Shown here piece by piece: positions 62,789 to 64,000 of a DNA stretch of 64,000 nucleotides. Position numbers and translations under genes: made by a program. This DNA comes from Methylomonas rhizoryzae (GTDB lineage Bacteria; Pseudomonadota; Gammaproteobacteria; Methylococcales; Methylomonadaceae), in contig NZ_CP043929.1 in the NCBI RefSeq assembly GCF_008632455.1, positions 4,490,006 through 4,554,005 on the forward strand, written 5' to 3'. The notes under the pieces were generated by a model, which saw only the letters and a program-made list of their open reading frames with translations, was not told where the DNA came from and did not search any database. Position 1 is the stretch's first letter, and the number at the start of each line of letters is the position of its first letter.

Positions 62789-63244
62789 TCAATGTTTGCC
62801 GAAAATCTGCGGGCCTTTGGGATGTTGTTTGTTTTGCAAACAAAAATACGCAGCCGCGTCGAACTTAATCCGCAACGAATGCGTGTTCTCGTGTTGCTTC
62901 AAGAATTTTTTGGCATCTTCCGCCGTCAAGTCCTTCATCATGTACCGGGCAATACACATGCAGTCCTTGTCCAATCGCGGCTTGTCGACATCCGGGTTTT
63001 GCGAGGTTTTCAATTCGCGCGCCACGCACTGATCGGCAAATTCGTGCTCGAACTGGTGCTTGACCACGTCGGTGACGACTTCGTCGTGCGAATGATCGAA
63101 GGGGTTGTGAGCCGGCTTGGCCGAAGACGCACCGGCAGCCGGTGTAGACTTGGATTCGGCAGTTTTGTCATCGGAGCAAGCGCTTAGCAACAAGGCCATG
63201 CCTAGACCGGTTGCCAACGCGATAGAAAAGGTTCTGCTGTTCAT
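62789..63244 (-). CDS. Small lipoprotein with conserved-looking cysteines, unknown function
   Basis: This 151-aa protein has a lipoprotein signal ending LLLSAC (Cys23), an Ala/Ser/Thr-rich linker, and a helical domain (about 50-151) with four Cys (DQCVAREL, DCMCIARYMMKDL, YFCLQNKQ). Two disulfides are possible. DLTAEDAKKFLKQHENTH suggests a helix-turn-helix bundle. I recognise no family. It lies between gmk (15 bases away) and hemL on the same strand. Confidence 0.75.
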   Translation of the reverse strand: MNSRTFSIALATGLGMALLLSACSDDKTAESKSTPAAGASSAKPAHNPFDHSHDEVVTDVVKHQFEHEFADQCVARELKTSQNPDVDKPRLDKDCMCIARYMMKDLTAEDAKKFLKQHENTHSLRIKFDAAAYFCLQNKQHPKGPQIFGKH

Positions 63245-63259
63245 AATCTTATAATTGTT

Positions 63260-63907
63260 CTAGTGAAGTAAATGGATTAACAAGTCGCTAAGGGCTTGTT
63301 GCTGGCGCGGCTGCCGTAAACGCTGAGCAGTAACGATACTCTTTAACTGCCTTAGGGCTAAATCGAAGTTATCGTTGACAATTAAATAATCGAACTCGGC
63401 GTGATGGCTCATTTCGGCGACTGCGTCGCGCATCCGGCGTTCGATGACCTCGGCATTATCCTGTCCGCGATTTTGCAAGCGCTGCTGCAACACCTCAATT
63501 GACGGCGGCAAAATAAAAATCGAAACCGCCTCGGGCAACATGCGCCGTACTTGGGCGGCGCCTTGCCAATCGATTTCCAAGATCACATCCAAGCCGCCGG
63601 CCAAATTATTCTGCACGGTTTGTCGGGCTGTGCCGTAAAAGTTGTCGAACACTTGGGCGTGCTCTAAAAAAGCCCGGTTTTCTATCATCGCTTTAAATTC
63701 GTCGACGCTGACAAAAAAATAGTCGACGCCGTGGGTTTCGCCGCTGCGCATGGCTCGGGTGGTATGCGACACCGAAACCGCCAATCCCTGAGTATCGGCT
63801 CGAAGCTGCTTCAACAAACTGGTTTTGCCGGCGCCGGACGGCGCCGAAACGATGTAAAGGGTACCGGTAATCATTTGCGGACTAAGGTTTAACAGTGCAC
63901 CGGACAT
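63260..63907 (-). CDS. gmk: Guanylate kinase
   Basis: This 215-aa enzyme phosphorylates GMP to GDP. The P-loop SAPSGAGKTSLLKQL, the GMP-binding SVSHTTRAMRSGETHGVDYFF and ILEIDWQGAAQVRR are all present. A second in-frame ATG at 63874 (MITGTLYIVSAPSG) would give the more usual 204 aa. I keep the first because a weak purine-rich stretch precedes it, but either start is possible. Only 93 bases follow to the window end, holding no assignable gene. Confidence 0.95.
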   Translation of the reverse strand: MSGALLNLSPQMITGTLYIVSAPSGAGKTSLLKQLRADTQGLAVSVSHTTRAMRSGETHGVDYFFVSVDEFKAMIENRAFLEHAQVFDNFYGTARQTVQNNLAGGLDVILEIDWQGAAQVRRMLPEAVSIFILPPSIEVLQQRLQNRGQDNAEVIERRMRDAVAEMSHHAEFDYLIVNDNFDLALRQLKSIVTAQRLRQPRQQQALSDLLIHLLH

Positions 63908-64000
63908 TCTTTAATCTTCACGCTTAACAGTCAAGCCAAAAAACGCCTTTTCGGGGGCTGTGGTATCATGGCTGGCCATTCACAGCCCGCATACATGCCA

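Noticed and set aside
63995..64000. ATG at the very end of the window, possible divergent gene
   Set aside because: Only two codons are visible, so no gene can be supported.

Overview
The window is a contiguous chromosomal segment from a gammaproteobacterium. The gene content (pilT-pilU, dapC-dapD, yffB-dapE, ilvI-ilvH-ilvC, an MsbA-type flippase and Wzm/Wzt export) and the many secreted proteins of unknown function fit the Methylococcales (Methylomonas/Methylobacter-like methanotrophs). This placement is inference only, because no methane-oxidation gene lies in the window. Most of the segment looks mid-50s percent GC and is densely coded, with many ATGA/GTGA start-stop overlaps. I saw no tRNA, rRNA, CRISPR array, transposase or phage gene.

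Layout. 0-2.4 kb: end of pcm, a gene-poor gap, icd, and a DksA/TraR-type zinc-finger gene. 2.5-5.9 kb: pilT-pilU (type IV pilus retraction) overlapping mltB. 5.9-10 kb, minus strand: argC, an M48 lipoprotein protease, dapC and dapD, with a REP-type repeat pair that supplies the dapC stop codon. 10-18.7 kb: quinone oxidoreductase and mercaptopyruvate sulfurtransferase, a periplasmic helical protein, a DUF4124-SDR pair, motA-motB with an overlapping membrane-anchored methyltransferase-like gene, a cation diffusion facilitator, and nadC. 18.8-33 kb, minus strand: an eleven-gene surface-glycan locus (wzm, wzt, asparagine synthetase-like, five dedicated glycosyltransferases, a COG5610-type HAD protein, glf, a UDP-GlcNAc 2-epimerase homologue), whose centre is markedly AT-rich. 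33-35.5 kb: yffB-dapE and a TIGR00266 protein. 35.6-42.8 kb: LPS core/ligation genes (two GT2, O-antigen ligase, heptosyltransferase-like GT9), msbA, a MEKHLA protein and a phosphopantetheinyl transferase. 42.9-46.3 kb: ilvI-ilvH-ilvC with promoter and terminator. 46.3-51.6 kb: outer-membrane protein, a 53-aa mini-gene with its own promoter and terminator, yigZ, a NitT/TauT-type ABC importer, DUF2721 and a small secreted protein. 51.7-57.5 kb: moaA, an HNH protein, tag, hugZ-like and a five-domain cyclic-di-GMP protein. 57.5-64 kb: inner-membrane-anchored SLT protein, DUF2797, a cadherin-like/DUF1566 secreted protein, hemL, a lipoprotein and gmk.

How they fit together. The window holds three steps of the succinylase branch to diaminopimelate (DapD, DapC, DapE), the branched-chain core (IlvIH, IlvC), and most of one route to smooth LPS: sugar-nucleotide enzymes, polymer-building glycosyltransferases, ABC export by Wzm/Wzt, MsbA flipping of lipid A-core, and a WaaL-type ligase that could join the two. 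Surface motility is represented by PilT/PilU and MotA/MotB, and second-messenger control by the GGDEF-EAL protein.

The signals I find most worth following are the autonomous 53-aa gene at 47.3-47.5 kb, the compositional break inside wzt that separates a native ATPase half from an AT-rich glycan-recognition half, and the REP element that ends dapC. I did not find a convincing new defence or mobile system.
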